Positions 64,000 through 64,000 of a stretch of DNA of 64,000 bases are shown here, piece by piece (position 1 is the first letter of the stretch; the number at the start of each line of letters is the position of its first letter). Under the pieces are notes generated by a model, which did not search any database, was not told the DNA's origin, and worked only from the letters and a program-made list of their open reading frames with translations. Source of the stretch: an uncultured Bryobacterales bacterium (GTDB lineage: Bacteria; Acidobacteriota; Terriglobia; Bryobacterales; UBA6623). The stretch lies in contig OX638379.1 in assembly GCA_951813605.1 (NCBI GenBank), positions 3,528,062 to 3,592,061 on the forward strand, given 5' to 3'. The translations under genes and the position numbers were made by a program.

Positions 64000-64000
64000 C

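Overview
The window is high-GC DNA that most resembles a member of the Acidobacteriota (Bryobacter/Solibacter- or Vicinamibacter-like). The evidence is gene content: three Oar-like TonB-dependent receptors with an N-terminal carboxypeptidase-regulatory domain, planctomycete-type cytochrome families (DUF1587/1592/1588/1585, DUF1552, PSD1/DUF1553, DUF1501), a CRTAC1/ASPIC FG-GAP lipoprotein beside a TPR lipoprotein, Tat-exported Gfo/Idh/MocA oxidoreductases, sulfatases and an L-fuconate dehydratase. These assignments come from motif reading only; no search was run.

Layout. 0.1-3.6 kb: Oar receptor 1. 3.6-7.4 kb: a frameshifted pRiA4b ORF-3 relic, a secreted hypothetical protein and a secreted tandem Cache-like protein. 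7.8-13.3 kb: a DUF1592 cytochrome / DUF1552 / ankyrin operon. 13.3-16.2 kb: sulfatase and Gfo/Idh/MocA. 16.6-22.5 kb: a tripartite RND efflux operon (permease, adaptor lipoprotein, TolC-like). 22.8-29.2 kb: LolA-like protein, small membrane protein, methylmalonyl-CoA mutase catalytic subunit, MutL, HAD dehalogenase, TonB. 29.3-33.4 kb: DUF1501 protein, L-fuconate dehydratase, JAMM peptidase and cysteine synthase. 33.8-41.7 kb: Oar receptors 2 and 3 separated by an IS91-type relic. 41.7-42.5 kb: IS1634-type relic. 42.8-46.1 kb: CRTAC1-TPR lipoprotein pair. 46.1-47.4 kb: gene-poor. 47.4-58.4 kb: Tat-AKR-FN3 fusion, M1 aminopeptidase, PSD1 cytochrome, tandem hotdog thioesterases, alkaline-phosphatase-fold protein, second Gfo/Idh/MocA, and an aminotransferase broken by an in-frame TGA.

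58.5-64 kb: a tRNA-Val(TAC) is followed by an accessory island. It holds an internally deleted IS256 relic with a perfect hairpin at the junction, a compact lysis cassette (M15 endopeptidase, three-TM holin of the gene-transfer-release type, a two-TM membrane protein, a Pro-rich protein), a HigBA toxin-antitoxin module, divergent small genes and a DUF6941-like gene with an in-frame TGA.

How the genes may work together: the Oar receptors and TonB, with sulfatase, dehydrogenases and fuconate dehydratase, fit uptake and breakdown of (sulfated) polysaccharides. The large secreted hemoprotein families are of unknown function. The most unusual cross-window signal is regulatory. Six genes carry a -10-like hexamer exactly 7 nt before a start codon with no Shine-Dalgarno, and a seventh has 8 nt. 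This suggests leaderless mRNAs and corrects two start sites. No CRISPR array or rRNA gene was seen.
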